Shown here: piece after piece, positions 1-8,819 of the stretch
Position numbering within the stretch: position 1 is the stretch's first letter
Layout of the letters: each line of letters opens with the position of its first letter
Source of the DNA: Georhizobium profundi
GTDB lineage: Bacteria > Pseudomonadota > Alphaproteobacteria > Rhizobiales > Rhizobiaceae
Direction: 5' to 3'
DNA length: 64,000 nucleotides
Assembly (NCBI RefSeq): GCF_003952725.1
Contig: NZ_CP032509.1
Location: 2,876,001 to 2,940,000 of the forward strand
The notes under the pieces: generated by a model
The model's input: the letters and a program-made list of their open reading frames with translations, nothing else
Database searches by the model: none
What the model was told of the DNA's origin: nothing
Position numbers and translations under genes: made by a program

Positions 1-861
1 CCCGACTGGTCGGGGGGAATCGCGGACAGCTGGACGCCGGGTGAAGCCGGCGCATGGAAATGCCTGGACGATTTTATCGCAGGTCCCTTCGATGCCTACG
101 CCGAGGGGCGCGACCTGCCCGACCGTGCCGGAACGTCACGCATGTCGCCGCACCTCGCCTTCGGCGAAATCACACCCTATCAGATCTGGGCCGAGACGAG
201 CCGCCGCCCGAAGGAAGTGGCAAGCGAGGATCGCACCACCTATCGCAAGGAAATCGTCTGGCGCGAGTTTTCCTACCACCTGCTCTTTCACAAGCCGGAT
301 CTTGCCGAAGCGAACTACAATGCCGCCTTCGACGCGATGCCGTGGCGGCAGGACAAGGATGCGCTTCGCGCCTGGCAGCGCGGGATGACGGGTTATCCGA
401 TCGTGGATGCAGGAATGCGTCAGCTTTGGCAGACCGGCTGGATGCACAATCGGGTCCGGATGATCGTGGCATCGTTCCTGACCAAGCATCTCCTGATCGA
501 CTGGCGCATTGGCGAGGACTGGTTCTGGGATACGCTCGTCGATGCCGACCCGGCTTCGAACGCGGCGCAATGGCAGTGGGTCGCCGGATCCGGCGCCGAC
601 GCTTCCCCTTATTTTCGCATCTTCAACCCAATGCTCCAGGGCTCGAAATTCGATCAAAAGGGCGACTATGTGCGCCGCTTCGTGCCGGAACTGGCCAAGC
701 TGTCAGACAAGTACATCCAGACGCCCTGGGAAGCGCCGACCGAGGTATTGAGCCGCGCGGGTATCACGCTTGGCAAGGATTACCCGCGCCCGATCGTGGA
801 CCATCAGAAAGCGCGCCAGCGCGCTCTCGACGCCTACAAGAAACTCAAGGAAGCAGCATGA
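1..861 (+). CDS. phrB: Deoxyribodipyrimidine photo-lyase, 5' end cut by window
   Basis: This is the C-terminal two thirds of a DNA photolyase, the flavoenzyme that uses light to split pyrimidine dimers in DNA. Reading frame 1 is open from base 1, so the N-terminal antenna domain and start lie outside the window. The visible part is the FAD-binding helical domain: residues MSPHLAFGEITP, WREFSYHLLFH, the conserved GMTGYPIVDAGMRQL block and the WMHNRVRM and IFNPMLQG motifs that contact FAD and DNA. Its stop overlaps the start of the next gene by an ATGA junction, so the two are probably co-translated. The neighbours (oxidase, CFA-like enzyme, ChrR-like protein) fit a light and singlet-oxygen stress locus. 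Confidence 0.93.
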   Translation, partial: PDWSGGIADSWTPGEAGAWKCLDDFIAGPFDAYAEGRDLPDRAGTSRMSPHLAFGEITPYQIWAETSRRPKEVASEDRTTYRKEIVWREFSYHLLFHKPDLAEANYNAAFDAMPWRQDKDALRAWQRGMTGYPIVDAGMRQLWQTGWMHNRVRMIVASFLTKHLLIDWRIGEDWFWDTLVDADPASNAAQWQWVAGSGADASPYFRIFNPMLQGSKFDQKGDYVRRFVPELAKLSDKYIQTPWEAPTEVLSRAGITLGKDYPRPIVDHQKARQRALDAYKKLKEAA

Positions 862-2228
862 CCGTTCACTTGCCTCATCCGGAACGCGGCGCCGTCCCGA
901 TCGACCGTGAGAACGGCCAGCGCCGCCGGATCGCCGTGATCGGGTCCGGCATCTCCGGATCGTCCGCTGCCTGGGCATTACACGCCGACAACGACGTTAC
1001 GCTTTACGAAAAGGAATCGCGTCTCGGCGGACATACGGCCACTGTCGACGTCGACTATGATGGCAAGGCCATCGCCGTCGATACGGGGTTCATTGTCTAT
1101 AACGAGGTGAACTATCCGAACCTCAAGGCGCTTTTCGAGCATCTCGGCGTCGAGACCCATAAGAGCAATATGAGCTTTTCGCTGTCGCTCGACCACGGCA
1201 AGCTGGAATGGAGCGGTGACAGCTTTCGCACGCTCTTTGCTCAGAAGCGGAATTTCTTTCGCCCGACCTTCCTCGTGATGCTGCGGGAAATCCTGCGCTT
1301 CAACAAGATGTGCCTGCGCGATCGCGCCGACGGCCATCTGCGCAACATTTCGATCGGCGATTATCTCAACTGGCGCCGCTTCTCGCCGGGCTTCACCAAC
1401 AACTACCTGGTGCCTATGGCGGCCGCGATCTGGTCGACGCCGGCCAAGCAGATGATGGAATTCCCGGCGGAGCATTTCGTCAATTTCTTCGACAATCATC
1501 GTCTCGTATACAGCCAGCAGCTGCCGTGGCGGACCGTCACGGGTGGATCGCGCACTTATCTCGAGCGCCTGCTCGCTCCACTGAGGGACAAGACGCGCGT
1601 GGGCTGCGGTGCCGTCAGTGTCCGGCGCTCCGGTGGCAAGGTCTTCGTTCGCGATTCTGCGGGCCATGAAGACGTTTTCGATGCCATCGTGATCGCGGCG
1701 CACTCCGACCAGGCGCTCGCGTTGCTTCAAGATGCGAGCGAAGCAGAGAGACAGGTGCTCAAGGGTATTCCCTATCGGCCAAACCGCGTCGTTCTGCATC
1801 GCGATCCGGCTCTTATGCCGAAGCGCCGCAAGGTCTGGGCATCCTGGAATTATCTGCGCTCGTCGGTCGATGGCGGCGAAGGCGACGTGGCCGTCACCTA
1901 CTGGATGAACCGCCTTCAAGGCATCGATTCCGCCTGCCCGCTCTTCGTGACGCTCAATCCCGATCGCGAACCGGATCCGACAAAGGTCTTCGGCGAGTTC
2001 TCCTATGACCACCCACAGTTCGGCGCGGACGCGGTCAAGATCCAGAAGCAGTTGGCTGGGCTTCAGGGGCAGTCCAACACGTGGTTTGCCGGTGCCTGGA
2101 CGGGCTACGGCTTCCACGAGGACGGCCTGTCTTCGGGGCTTGCGGCGGCCGAAGCGCTGGGCGCGACAATTCCCTGGCGGTCATGGGGAACGGATCCCTC
2201 TGTCGACTTTGTCGAAGCTGCGGAATAG
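858..2228 (+). CDS. FAD-dependent amine-oxidase-like protein (COG2907 type)
   Basis: Predicted 456-residue flavoprotein. The N-terminal RRIAVIGSGISGSSAAWAL is a Rossmann FAD-binding motif (GxGxxG), followed by the LYEKESRLGGHTAT motif typical of phytoene-desaturase and amine-oxidase-like NAD(P)/FAD proteins. The C-terminal FAGAWTGYGFHEDGLSSGLAAAEALG closes the FAD site. The ATG at 858 overlaps the photolyase stop. Members of this family sit next to DUF1365 and CFA-like methyltransferases in many bacteria, which suggests oxidation or desaturation of a membrane fatty acid chain; the exact substrate is inference. Confidence 0.85.
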   Translation: MTVHLPHPERGAVPIDRENGQRRRIAVIGSGISGSSAAWALHADNDVTLYEKESRLGGHTATVDVDYDGKAIAVDTGFIVYNEVNYPNLKALFEHLGVETHKSNMSFSLSLDHGKLEWSGDSFRTLFAQKRNFFRPTFLVMLREILRFNKMCLRDRADGHLRNISIGDYLNWRRFSPGFTNNYLVPMAAAIWSTPAKQMMEFPAEHFVNFFDNHRLVYSQQLPWRTVTGGSRTYLERLLAPLRDKTRVGCGAVSVRRSGGKVFVRDSAGHEDVFDAIVIAAHSDQALALLQDASEAERQVLKGIPYRPNRVVLHRDPALMPKRRKVWASWNYLRSSVDGGEGDVAVTYWMNRLQGIDSACPLFVTLNPDREPDPTKVFGEFSYDHPQFGADAVKIQKQLAGLQGQSNTWFAGAWTGYGFHEDGLSSGLAAAEALGATIPWRSWGTDPSVDFVEAAE

Positions 2229-2237
2229 GCTTTCGCC

Positions 2238-3083
2238 ATGACCGTGCACGCACCCAATTTCGAGACGAGCCAAGCCTCAGCCGCCATCGCCTTTCCGGCG
2301 CCGGCTGCGGCTATCAGTCTCTATGTGGGCGACGTGATGCATCAACGCATGCGCCCGAAGCCGCATCGCTTCACCTACCGCGTCTTCAACATCCTGATCG
2401 ATCTCGACCGGCTGAACGACGCCGATCGGCAAAGCAAGCTGTTCGGCGTGAACCGTGCCGCCATCACATCCTTTCATGAAAGCGATCACATCGACGGCCC
2501 GCATGACAGCGCGCGCAGCTATGTCGATCATCTACTGAGCCAGGCCGGCTTGACCGAGAAGGCCGACCGCGTTCTGCTTGCCTGCTATCCGCGCGTTTTC
2601 GGGCGCGTGTTCAATCCGCTCGCTGTCTACTACGCCTACGACCGGTACGATGTATTGAAGGCGCTGATTTATGAAGTGCGCAATACGTTCGGCGAGCGTC
2701 ACAGCTATGTCTGCGTGTGCAAACCGGGAGACGTGAGCCCCGCCGGTATCCGTCAGGAGCGGAACAAGCGATTTTTCGTATCGCCTTTCATCGACATGGA
2801 GATGCGCTACCATTTCCGCATGCTTCCGCCGGCTGAGGCCATGCGGTGGCGCATTCTGGAAACGGACAGCGAAGGTCCTTTTCTCTCCGCAACCTTCGAC
2901 GGTGAGCGCACCGAATTCACATCGAGAGCGATTCTCGAGTGCCTGCTGCGGGTGCCGTTCCAGACATTGAAGATCGTGGCCGGCATCCATTTCGAGGCGC
3001 TTCGGCTCTGGCTGAAAGGCGCCCGCTATCGGTCGCGCGGGCCGGCTCCGGTCGCCGTAAGCTTCGATGATGACGCCGCTTGA
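2238..3083 (+). CDS. DUF1365 domain protein
   Basis: A 281-residue protein of the DUF1365 family, recognised by LYVGDVMHQRMRPKPHRFTYR at the N-terminus and by RVFGRVFNPLAVYYAYD and EVRNTFGERHSYV in the middle. The family has no established biochemical activity but is almost always found beside a COG2907 oxidase and a cyclopropane-fatty-acid-synthase-like protein, as here. It starts 9 bases after the preceding stop and is probably in the same transcript. I infer a role in membrane lipid modification. Confidence 0.88.
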   Translation: MTVHAPNFETSQASAAIAFPAPAAAISLYVGDVMHQRMRPKPHRFTYRVFNILIDLDRLNDADRQSKLFGVNRAAITSFHESDHIDGPHDSARSYVDHLLSQAGLTEKADRVLLACYPRVFGRVFNPLAVYYAYDRYDVLKALIYEVRNTFGERHSYVCVCKPGDVSPAGIRQERNKRFFVSPFIDMEMRYHFRMLPPAEAMRWRILETDSEGPFLSATFDGERTEFTSRAILECLLRVPFQTLKIVAGIHFEALRLWLKGARYRSRGPAPVAVSFDDDAA

Positions 3084-3224
3084 ACGCAAGGACAGATTGG
3101 CTTTTCATCGGCGCATGCTTGTAAGACCGGCTGCCAGCGCCGTGACGATCAAGACTCGAACCCGTTGGGGCAATTTTAAGCCGGTCATGCTTCAAAGAGC
3201 CGGCTATCACTGGGACGGACGTGC

Positions 3225-4484
3225 ATGAGTATGGATGCGACATTCTCCAACGATCACTTCGCAGCCGCCGAGCGGCTGACGGCCGACAATGTCGCGGCCT
3301 TCATGCGAGGGCTGCCGGCGCGTGCGCAGGTGACGCTGAAGGCGCTGGTCAACATGAACTACGGCGCGCTGAATGTCCGCATGCCCGATGCACGGACCTT
3401 TCGTGTGGAGGGCGCAAAGCCCGGACCGGAAGCGACCGTCGTCCTGCACAACTGGAACCTTCCGCAGCGCGCCTTCATGCGCGGCACGATCGGCGTTGGC
3501 GAATCCTACATGGACCATGATTGGGACAGCCCCGACGTTACGGCGTTCCTCGAGCTCTTCCTCGTCAACATGGATCTTGGCGAGAAATACGCGACCGGCG
3601 GACGCGGCATCCTCCAACTCTTCGACAAGCTGCGCCATTGGCTGAACATCAACACGCGCAGCCAGTCCAAGCGCAACATTGCCGCCCACTACGATCTAGG
3701 AAACGCCTTCTACAAGGAATGGCTCGACACGACGATGACCTACTCGTCGGCGCTCTACCAAACCGGCGCGAACGACCTGCAGTCTGCGCAGACCGCCAAA
3801 TATCGGGCGCTCGCAGAGGCGACGGGCATCGGGCCGAACGACCATGTGCTGGAAATCGGTTGCGGCTGGGGCGGGTTTGCCGAGTTTGCCGCAAGTGAGA
3901 TCGGGTGCAAGGTCACGGGCCTGACGATCAGCCGCGAGCAACTGGCCTATGCCGAAGAACGCATCCAGAAGGCCGGTCTCTCCGACCGCGCCACGTTCAA
4001 ATTTCAGGATTACCGCGACGAAACCGGCGTTTACGACCGGATCATCTCCATCGAGATGCTTGAAGCCGTTGGTGAGAAGTTCTGGGCGACCTATTTCGGC
4101 AAGCTGCGCGACTGCCTGCGTGAAGGCGGTCGGGCCGGCATCCAGGCAATCACCATCGCGAGCGCGGTATTCCCCATGTATCGCAGCCAGCCGGATTTCA
4201 TCCAGCGCTACGTCTTCCCAGGCGGCATGCTGCCGACCAACGATCATTTGCGGACATATGGGGACGAGGCAGGTCTCACCATCGTCGGCAACCGGGCCTT
4301 TGCAGCCGATTACGCCCGCACGCTGGCCGAATGGCGCGAGCGATTCTGGGCGCGCTGGGAAACGATCCGGCCGCTCGGGTTCGACGAGCGGTTCAAGCGT
4401 CTCTGGGAATTCTATCTGTTCTACTGCGAGGCTGGGTTCCGGGCGGAAAATATCAATGTCCGCCAAGTGGTCTATGCACGGTGA
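3225..4484 (+). CDS. Cyclopropane-fatty-acyl-phospholipid synthase family methyltransferase
   Basis: A 419-residue SAM-dependent methyltransferase of the CFA synthase family. These act on unsaturated acyl chains of membrane phospholipids. The SAM-binding motif is VLEIGCGWGGFAEFAA, preceded by NIAAHYDLGNAFYKEWLD and followed by GLTISREQLAYA, all family hallmarks. The C-terminal half carries the IEMLEAVGEKFW and RYVFPGGMLP blocks. A 141-base gap separates it from the DUF1365 gene. In the singlet-oxygen regulon of Rhodobacter such a protein takes part in methylated or furan fatty acid formation, so the product here need not be a cyclopropane lipid. Confidence 0.88.
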   Translation: MSMDATFSNDHFAAAERLTADNVAAFMRGLPARAQVTLKALVNMNYGALNVRMPDARTFRVEGAKPGPEATVVLHNWNLPQRAFMRGTIGVGESYMDHDWDSPDVTAFLELFLVNMDLGEKYATGGRGILQLFDKLRHWLNINTRSQSKRNIAAHYDLGNAFYKEWLDTTMTYSSALYQTGANDLQSAQTAKYRALAEATGIGPNDHVLEIGCGWGGFAEFAASEIGCKVTGLTISREQLAYAEERIQKAGLSDRATFKFQDYRDETGVYDRIISIEMLEAVGEKFWATYFGKLRDCLREGGRAGIQAITIASAVFPMYRSQPDFIQRYVFPGGMLPTNDHLRTYGDEAGLTIVGNRAFAADYARTLAEWRERFWARWETIRPLGFDERFKRLWEFYLFYCEAGFRAENINVRQVVYAR

Positions 4485-4537
4485 TCAGCACGTAGAAGCG
4501 GCATGAGCCTTCGATCCTCTGCCCCTTCGACGCGCGC

Positions 4538-5917
4538 ATGACTAAGCGCAGCCAGCCTGAACCCTCCAGCGCAGCGCGCACGGCTTCCTATGGCGACCAG
4601 GTGCCTGCGCGCATTCTGGCGGCCTATGCGCTGCCGGCGCTTCCCCTCGCGGCCATGACGTTGCCGCTCTATATCCTGCTGCCGACGTTCTACACCGAGA
4701 CGCTGGGGCTCTCGCTGGCGGGCGTCGGCTTCGCCCTCCTCGTCATGCGGCTGTTCGATGCGGTCAACGATCCGCTGGTCGGGTTCGTGGCGGATCGGTT
4801 TCGGCCGCGTTTCGGCCGGCGGCGCACGCTTTTTGCGGCCAGCCTGCCGCTGACGGCACTGTCGGGCTTCATGCTTTTCTGGCCGCCGGTCGACGCCACC
4901 ACGGGTTACCTGCTTGGCTGGGGCATGATGCTCTCGCTCGGCTACACCGCATCCGTCATTCCCCTGACAGCCTGGGGTGCCGAACTGTCAAGCGGATATC
5001 GCGGCAGGTCACGTCTTGCCGGGTGGCGCGAGGGGTTCATTCTGATCGGCACGCTGATTGCGATCGCGGTGCCGTTCACGATCGGCTTCGACACTGCCGA
5101 AGGTGTCCATGGGCTCGCGCTTCTCGCCATCGGCATCGCGGTTGCGCTGCCGGTCTTTGGCTTGATCGCCGTTGTCATCGTTCCGGAGCCGAAAGAACAT
5201 ACGAAGCAGCGTGTCGATTTCCGAAAAGGGCTCGGCCATCTGCGCAACAACAAACCCTTTCTGCGCTTGATCTTCGCCTATCTGATCAACGGGCTGGCGA
5301 ACGGGATTCCGGCAACGCTCTTCCTCTATTTCGTCTCGGAACGGCTTGGTCTGCCCGAGGCACGCGGCCCGTTGCTGTTTCTGTATTTTCTCTCCGGCGT
5401 CATCGGGGTGCCGATCGCGCTCAAGATCGCCGACACAATCGGTAAGCACCGGGCCTGGTGCTGGGCGATGCTGATCAATTGCGCGATCTTCGCCGTAGCG
5501 CCGATGCTACCGGAAGGGGCACTCTACGGCTTTGGCGCGATGTGCATCGCAACGGGGATTTTTCTCGGCTTTGACCTCACGATTCCCGCGTCTATCCAGG
5601 CCGACGTCGTCGATGTCGATACGGCAAGCTCGGGCGAGCAGCGGTCTGGTATCTACTTCGCGGCCTGGAGCCTCGCCACCAAGCTGTCACTGGCGCTTGC
5701 CGGCGGGACGATCTTTCCGGCGCTGGCGTTCTTCGGCTTTGATCCGCAGGCGAGCGGCAACAACACCGACACATCTCTGCTCGCGCTTGCCGTCATTTAC
5801 GCCTGGGTGCCGATCGCACTGAAGCTGATCGCCGTACTTCTGATGTGGAACTTCCCGCTGGACGAGGCCGAGCATGCCAAGCTGCGAGCCTCAATCGATG
5901 GCGAAACAAGCAGCTAG
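4538..5917 (+). CDS. MFS transporter, GPH (glycoside/cation symporter) type
   Basis: A 459-residue integral membrane protein with about 12 hydrophobic segments. The motif RLFDAVNDPLVGFVADRF between helices 2 and 3 is the signature of the glycoside-pentoside-hexuronide:cation symporter (MelB-like) family. Substrate cannot be told from the sequence. A transporter of this type is often part of the COG2907/DUF1365/CFA cluster, so it may move a lipid-related compound rather than a sugar. It lies 53 bases after the methyltransferase gene on the same strand and meets the dehydrogenase gene tail to tail. Confidence 0.82.
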   Translation: MTKRSQPEPSSAARTASYGDQVPARILAAYALPALPLAAMTLPLYILLPTFYTETLGLSLAGVGFALLVMRLFDAVNDPLVGFVADRFRPRFGRRRTLFAASLPLTALSGFMLFWPPVDATTGYLLGWGMMLSLGYTASVIPLTAWGAELSSGYRGRSRLAGWREGFILIGTLIAIAVPFTIGFDTAEGVHGLALLAIGIAVALPVFGLIAVVIVPEPKEHTKQRVDFRKGLGHLRNNKPFLRLIFAYLINGLANGIPATLFLYFVSERLGLPEARGPLLFLYFLSGVIGVPIALKIADTIGKHRAWCWAMLINCAIFAVAPMLPEGALYGFGAMCIATGIFLGFDLTIPASIQADVVDVDTASSGEQRSGIYFAAWSLATKLSLALAGGTIFPALAFFGFDPQASGNNTDTSLLALAVIYAWVPIALKLIAVLLMWNFPLDEAEHAKLRASIDGETSS

Positions 5918-5926
5918 GGCGCGTGC

Positions 5927-6739
5927 TCAGTCGCTTCCGCGGCTTTCCAACGGGCGCTTCGACCATCCCGTCATGCGGTTGATCGCGGCGAAATAGACCG
6001 GATACGGAAAGAGCCCGAGAAACTTGAGGGCGTAGGTAAATCGCTTGGGGAACGTGATCTCGAACCCGGGGCGCTTCAGCCCTTCGATGATCCGGTCCAC
6101 CGCATCGTCCACCTTCATCAGCGCCGGCATCGCAAATTCGTTCTTTTCCGTTGCCGGCGTGTCGACGAATCCAGGGTGAACGACCTGGATGCGGATGTTC
6201 ATCTTGTCGAGATCGAATTTCAGGCTTTCCGCCATGTTGGTCAGCGCGGCCTTTGTGGCGCCGTAGGCAGCGCTCGTCGGCAGACCACCATATCCCGTGA
6301 CCGAGGAGACGATGGCGATGTGGCCCCTGCCCGCGCGCTGCATCGCATTCACAGTGGGCACCAGCCCATTTACGACGCCGTTCAGATTGACCGCGAACGT
6401 CTTGTGGAAGTCCTCGACCTTCAGTTCGTTGCCATGAACCGGAATGTAGACGCCCGCATTGAAGATCGCGAGTGCGAGCTTGCCGTGCTGGCTGATGATC
6501 GAATCGACGATCCGGGCCATGTCGGCTTCATCGGTGACATCACCCGGCATCGGGTGGATGCGCCCCTTCGCGCTGGACGCCTTTGCGGCCAGTTCGTTAA
6601 GCTTGTCCTCGCCGCGGGCGGTCGCGACGACCGTGTATCCAGCCTGCGCGAGCTTCAGCGTCAGCGCAGCACCAATCCCGGAGCTTGCGCCCGTGACCCA
6701 GACGGCTCCATGGGATGGTTCGGCGAAATAATGGCGCAT
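5927..6739 (-). CDS. Short-chain dehydrogenase/reductase
   Basis: A 270-residue SDR-family NAD(P)-dependent oxidoreductase. It has the cofactor motif VTGASSGIGAAL near residue 15, the NAG motif (AIFNAGVY), and the catalytic Ser-Tyr-Lys set in IVSSVTGYGGLPTSAAYGATKAA. The C-terminus is hydrophobic (ALKFLGLFPYPVYFAAI), which may tether it to the membrane. The substrate is unknown. It is transcribed towards the lipid-modification cluster and away from the ChrR-like gene, from which it is separated by a hairpin terminator. Confidence 0.88.
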   Translation of the reverse strand: MRHYFAEPSHGAVWVTGASSGIGAALTLKLAQAGYTVVATARGEDKLNELAAKASSAKGRIHPMPGDVTDEADMARIVDSIISQHGKLALAIFNAGVYIPVHGNELKVEDFHKTFAVNLNGVVNGLVPTVNAMQRAGRGHIAIVSSVTGYGGLPTSAAYGATKAALTNMAESLKFDLDKMNIRIQVVHPGFVDTPATEKNEFAMPALMKVDDAVDRIIEGLKRPGFEITFPKRFTYALKFLGLFPYPVYFAAINRMTGWSKRPLESRGSD

Positions 6740-6769
6740 TGCTTGGCTCCTGCTTGCGTTTCAGAAATG

Positions 6770-6804
6770 AAAACGCGCCAGCCCGAAATTGGCCGGCGCG
6801 GTTT
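6770..6804 (-). terminator. Intrinsic terminator after the chrR-like gene
   Basis: A stem of about 12 pairs with one mismatch (arms CGCGCCAGCC and GGCCGGCGCG, loop of 7) is flanked by A4 on one side and T4 on the other, so read on the minus strand it ends in a T run. It lies between the ChrR-like gene and the short-chain dehydrogenase gene and should end the ChrR-like transcript. Confidence 0.6.
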
Positions 6805-6838
6805 TCGTTCCGCTCGAAACTGGTACGCAGGAAGCCCG

Positions 6839-7507
6839 TCAGCCGATCAGGTCGCCGATCAATTGACGGAAAGAACCCGTGAGGCGCAGCGGCGCATCCG
6901 TGACGGCAAAGCCGATGCAGGGGCCATGGCTCTCGGCAACGGGGCGATGGTCGATATCATCGTCGGCAACGGAGATGTCGCCAGGGCCATAGCGGCCCAT
7001 GCCATCGGAGAAGGCGCCCTTCAACACGAGAGAGATCTCGCAGCCGTGATGCGTGTGGGCAGGAACGGCACGGCCGGGGCGCAGCCAGAACATGCTGACA
7101 TGGCAGCCATCGATCTCGCCCATGTCGTATTCCTTGAAGCCCGGCATCTTGGTACGCCACGGCACGTCGGCGATGTCGAAGCCGACGAAATCCCGCAGCG
7201 CCAAAGGCATGCCCTCGCTCGGCGCTGTCCGCGGCATATCCGTTGCGAAGTCCATCGGCGTCAGACGAATACTATCCGGCTTCGACTGAAAAATTCGATC
7301 CAGAAGGTCGTCGCGCGCAGCAATCGGTGCCGGCGCAAGGCTTTCGAGCGTGTCGCCCGCCATTGCCTCTAGATCGGAGACGAAGGTGCGCGCACCCTCG
7401 CGGAGTTCGAGATGCGACTGCACCAGCACCTGTGCAGGCAGCGGAAGCGTGCCTGCAACATAACGCGCCATTAGCGAGTCGATCGTATCAATATGCTCAC
7501 GAACCAT
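6839..7507 (-). CDS. ChrR-family cupin protein with degenerate zinc anti-sigma site
   Basis: A 222-residue protein with the two-domain layout of ChrR, the anti-sigma factor that holds RpoE and releases it on singlet oxygen. Residues 1-90 align with the anti-sigma domain (MVREHIDTIDSLMARYVAGTL), and residues about 95-222 form the cupin domain with PAHTHHGCEISLVLKGAF and the DDDIDHRPVAE metal-ligand strands. The zinc motif H-x3-C-x2-C of Rhodobacter ChrR reads H32-x3-R36-x2-A39 here (SHLELREGAR), so both cysteines are missing. I chose the ATG at 7507 because an AGGGCGA ribosome site precedes it; an upstream in-frame start at 7546 has none. No ECF sigma gene adjoins it in this window. The family call is firm, but anti-sigma function is uncertain. 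Confidence 0.8.
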   Translation of the reverse strand: MVREHIDTIDSLMARYVAGTLPLPAQVLVQSHLELREGARTFVSDLEAMAGDTLESLAPAPIAARDDLLDRIFQSKPDSIRLTPMDFATDMPRTAPSEGMPLALRDFVGFDIADVPWRTKMPGFKEYDMGEIDGCHVSMFWLRPGRAVPAHTHHGCEISLVLKGAFSDGMGRYGPGDISVADDDIDHRPVAESHGPCIGFAVTDAPLRLTGSFRQLIGDLIG

Positions 7508-7579
7508 TCGTCGCCCTATTCTGACGCGGCACTTCCACCCAAGCACCGCTTCCAGGATTCTTCAACACCACCACTATCG

Positions 7580-7609
7580 AGAATACGGTCAATTTGGCAA
7601 CTCGGATCA
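7580..7609 (-). promoter_or_regulatory. Candidate RpoE-type promoter upstream of chrR-like gene
   Basis: On the minus strand TGATCC (7609-7604) is followed after 18 bases by TATTCT (7585-7580), about 75 bases before the ChrR-like start. TGATCC is the -35 element known for the Rhodobacter singlet-oxygen sigma factor; the -10 match is only partial. One six-base match can arise by chance, so this is a weak call. Confidence 0.3.
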
Positions 7610-7775
7610 GTGGTCAAAATAGTCGGGCATTCACGCCTCCGCATGCGTGCGCCAGACGCATGTTGCATTCCGCCCAGGAGCTTAAAAGGCGAACGGCATT
7701 TCTTGCCAAAGAAGGCTTGAGAACGCACAACCTCGTTCTTACTCTACGAAAAACAATCCCAAAAGGCGGATTTTC

Positions 7776-8819
7776 ATGTCCTTTCTTCCTTCCGTTCTCG
7801 ACGCCATCGGCAATACGCCGCTGATCAAGCTGAAACGAGCCTCGGAGGAGACCGGCTGCACCATTCTCGGCAAGGCGGAGTTTCTCAACCCAGGTCAATC
7901 GGTGAAGGACCGGGCTGCGCTCTTCATCATCCGCGAGGCGGAGCGGCAAGGCCTCCTGCGCAAAGGCGGCGTGATCGTCGAAGGCACGGCGGGCAACACG
8001 GGAATCGGGCTGGCACTCGTTGCCCGCGCGCTCGGCTACCGTGCCGTGATCGTCATTCCCGAGACGCAAAGCCAGGAAAAGAAGGACGCGATTCGCCTCC
8101 TTGGCGCCGAGCTCGTCGAAGTTCCGGCCGTGCCCTACAAGAACCCGAACAATTACGTGAAGGTCTCGGGCCGTCTCGCCGAGCAGTTGGCGAAGACCGA
8201 GCCAAACGGTGCGATCTGGGCAAACCAGTTCGACAACACCGCGAACCGGGATGCGCATATCGCAACGACAGCGCCCGAAATCTGGGAGCAGACCGACGGA
8301 AAGGTCGACGGCTTCATCTGCGCCGTCGGATCGGGCGGGACGCTTGCCGGCGTTTCCATGGGGCTGAAGGACAAGAACCCGGATATCAAGATCGGTCTCG
8401 CCGATCCGGAGGGTGCCGCGCTCTTCTCATATTACACCAGCGGCGAGTTCGCCTCGCCCGGCACCTCGATCACGGAGGGCATCGGCCAGGGCCGTATCAC
8501 GGCCAATCTCGAGGGCTTCACGCCGGATTTCGCCTATCGTGTTCCCGATGCCGAAGCCCTGCCGCTCGTCTTCGATCTCGTGCAGGAAGAAGGCCTCTGC
8601 CTCGGCGGCTCCAGCGGCATAAACATTGCCGGTGCGATGCGCATGGCGCGCGACATGGGCCCCGGCAAGACGATCGTGACGATCCTCTGCGATTACGGCA
8701 ACCGCTACCAGTCCAAGCTCTTCAATCCGGAGTTCCTGCGTTCCAAGGATCTCCCCGTGCCTGGCTGGATCGAGAACCCTGCCAAGTTCGACGTGCCATT
8801 CGAGGATGTGCAGGCGTGA
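7776..8819 (+). CDS. cysK: Cysteine synthase family PLP enzyme
   Basis: A 347-residue pyridoxal-phosphate enzyme of the O-acetylserine sulfhydrylase family, which joins sulfide to O-acetylserine to make cysteine. The PLP lysine lies in NPGQSVKDRAALFI, the phosphate loop in VEGTAGNTGIGLA, and the GSGGTLAG and GSSGINIAG loops are present. The lysine motif has GQSVKDR rather than the NPxxSVKDR form of classical CysK and the protein is longer than usual, so it could belong to the Cds1-like cysteine desulfhydrase branch. Its stop overlaps the GTG start of the AlaX gene. Confidence 0.85.
   Translation: MSFLPSVLDAIGNTPLIKLKRASEETGCTILGKAEFLNPGQSVKDRAALFIIREAERQGLLRKGGVIVEGTAGNTGIGLALVARALGYRAVIVIPETQSQEKKDAIRLLGAELVEVPAVPYKNPNNYVKVSGRLAEQLAKTEPNGAIWANQFDNTANRDAHIATTAPEIWEQTDGKVDGFICAVGSGGTLAGVSMGLKDKNPDIKIGLADPEGAALFSYYTSGEFASPGTSITEGIGQGRITANLEGFTPDFAYRVPDAEALPLVFDLVQEEGLCLGGSSGINIAGAMRMARDMGPGKTIVTILCDYGNRYQSKLFNPEFLRSKDLPVPGWIENPAKFDVPFEDVQA

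Noticed and set aside
978..2117. Long open frame on the minus strand opposite the FAD protein gene
   Set aside because: It is the antisense shadow of a clear flavoprotein gene; its residues show no family character, and GC-rich codon bias produces such frames.
3084..3224. RpoE-type promoter before the CFA-like gene
   Set aside because: No TGATCC element with a suitable -10 was found in this gap; GACGATC is not a convincing match.
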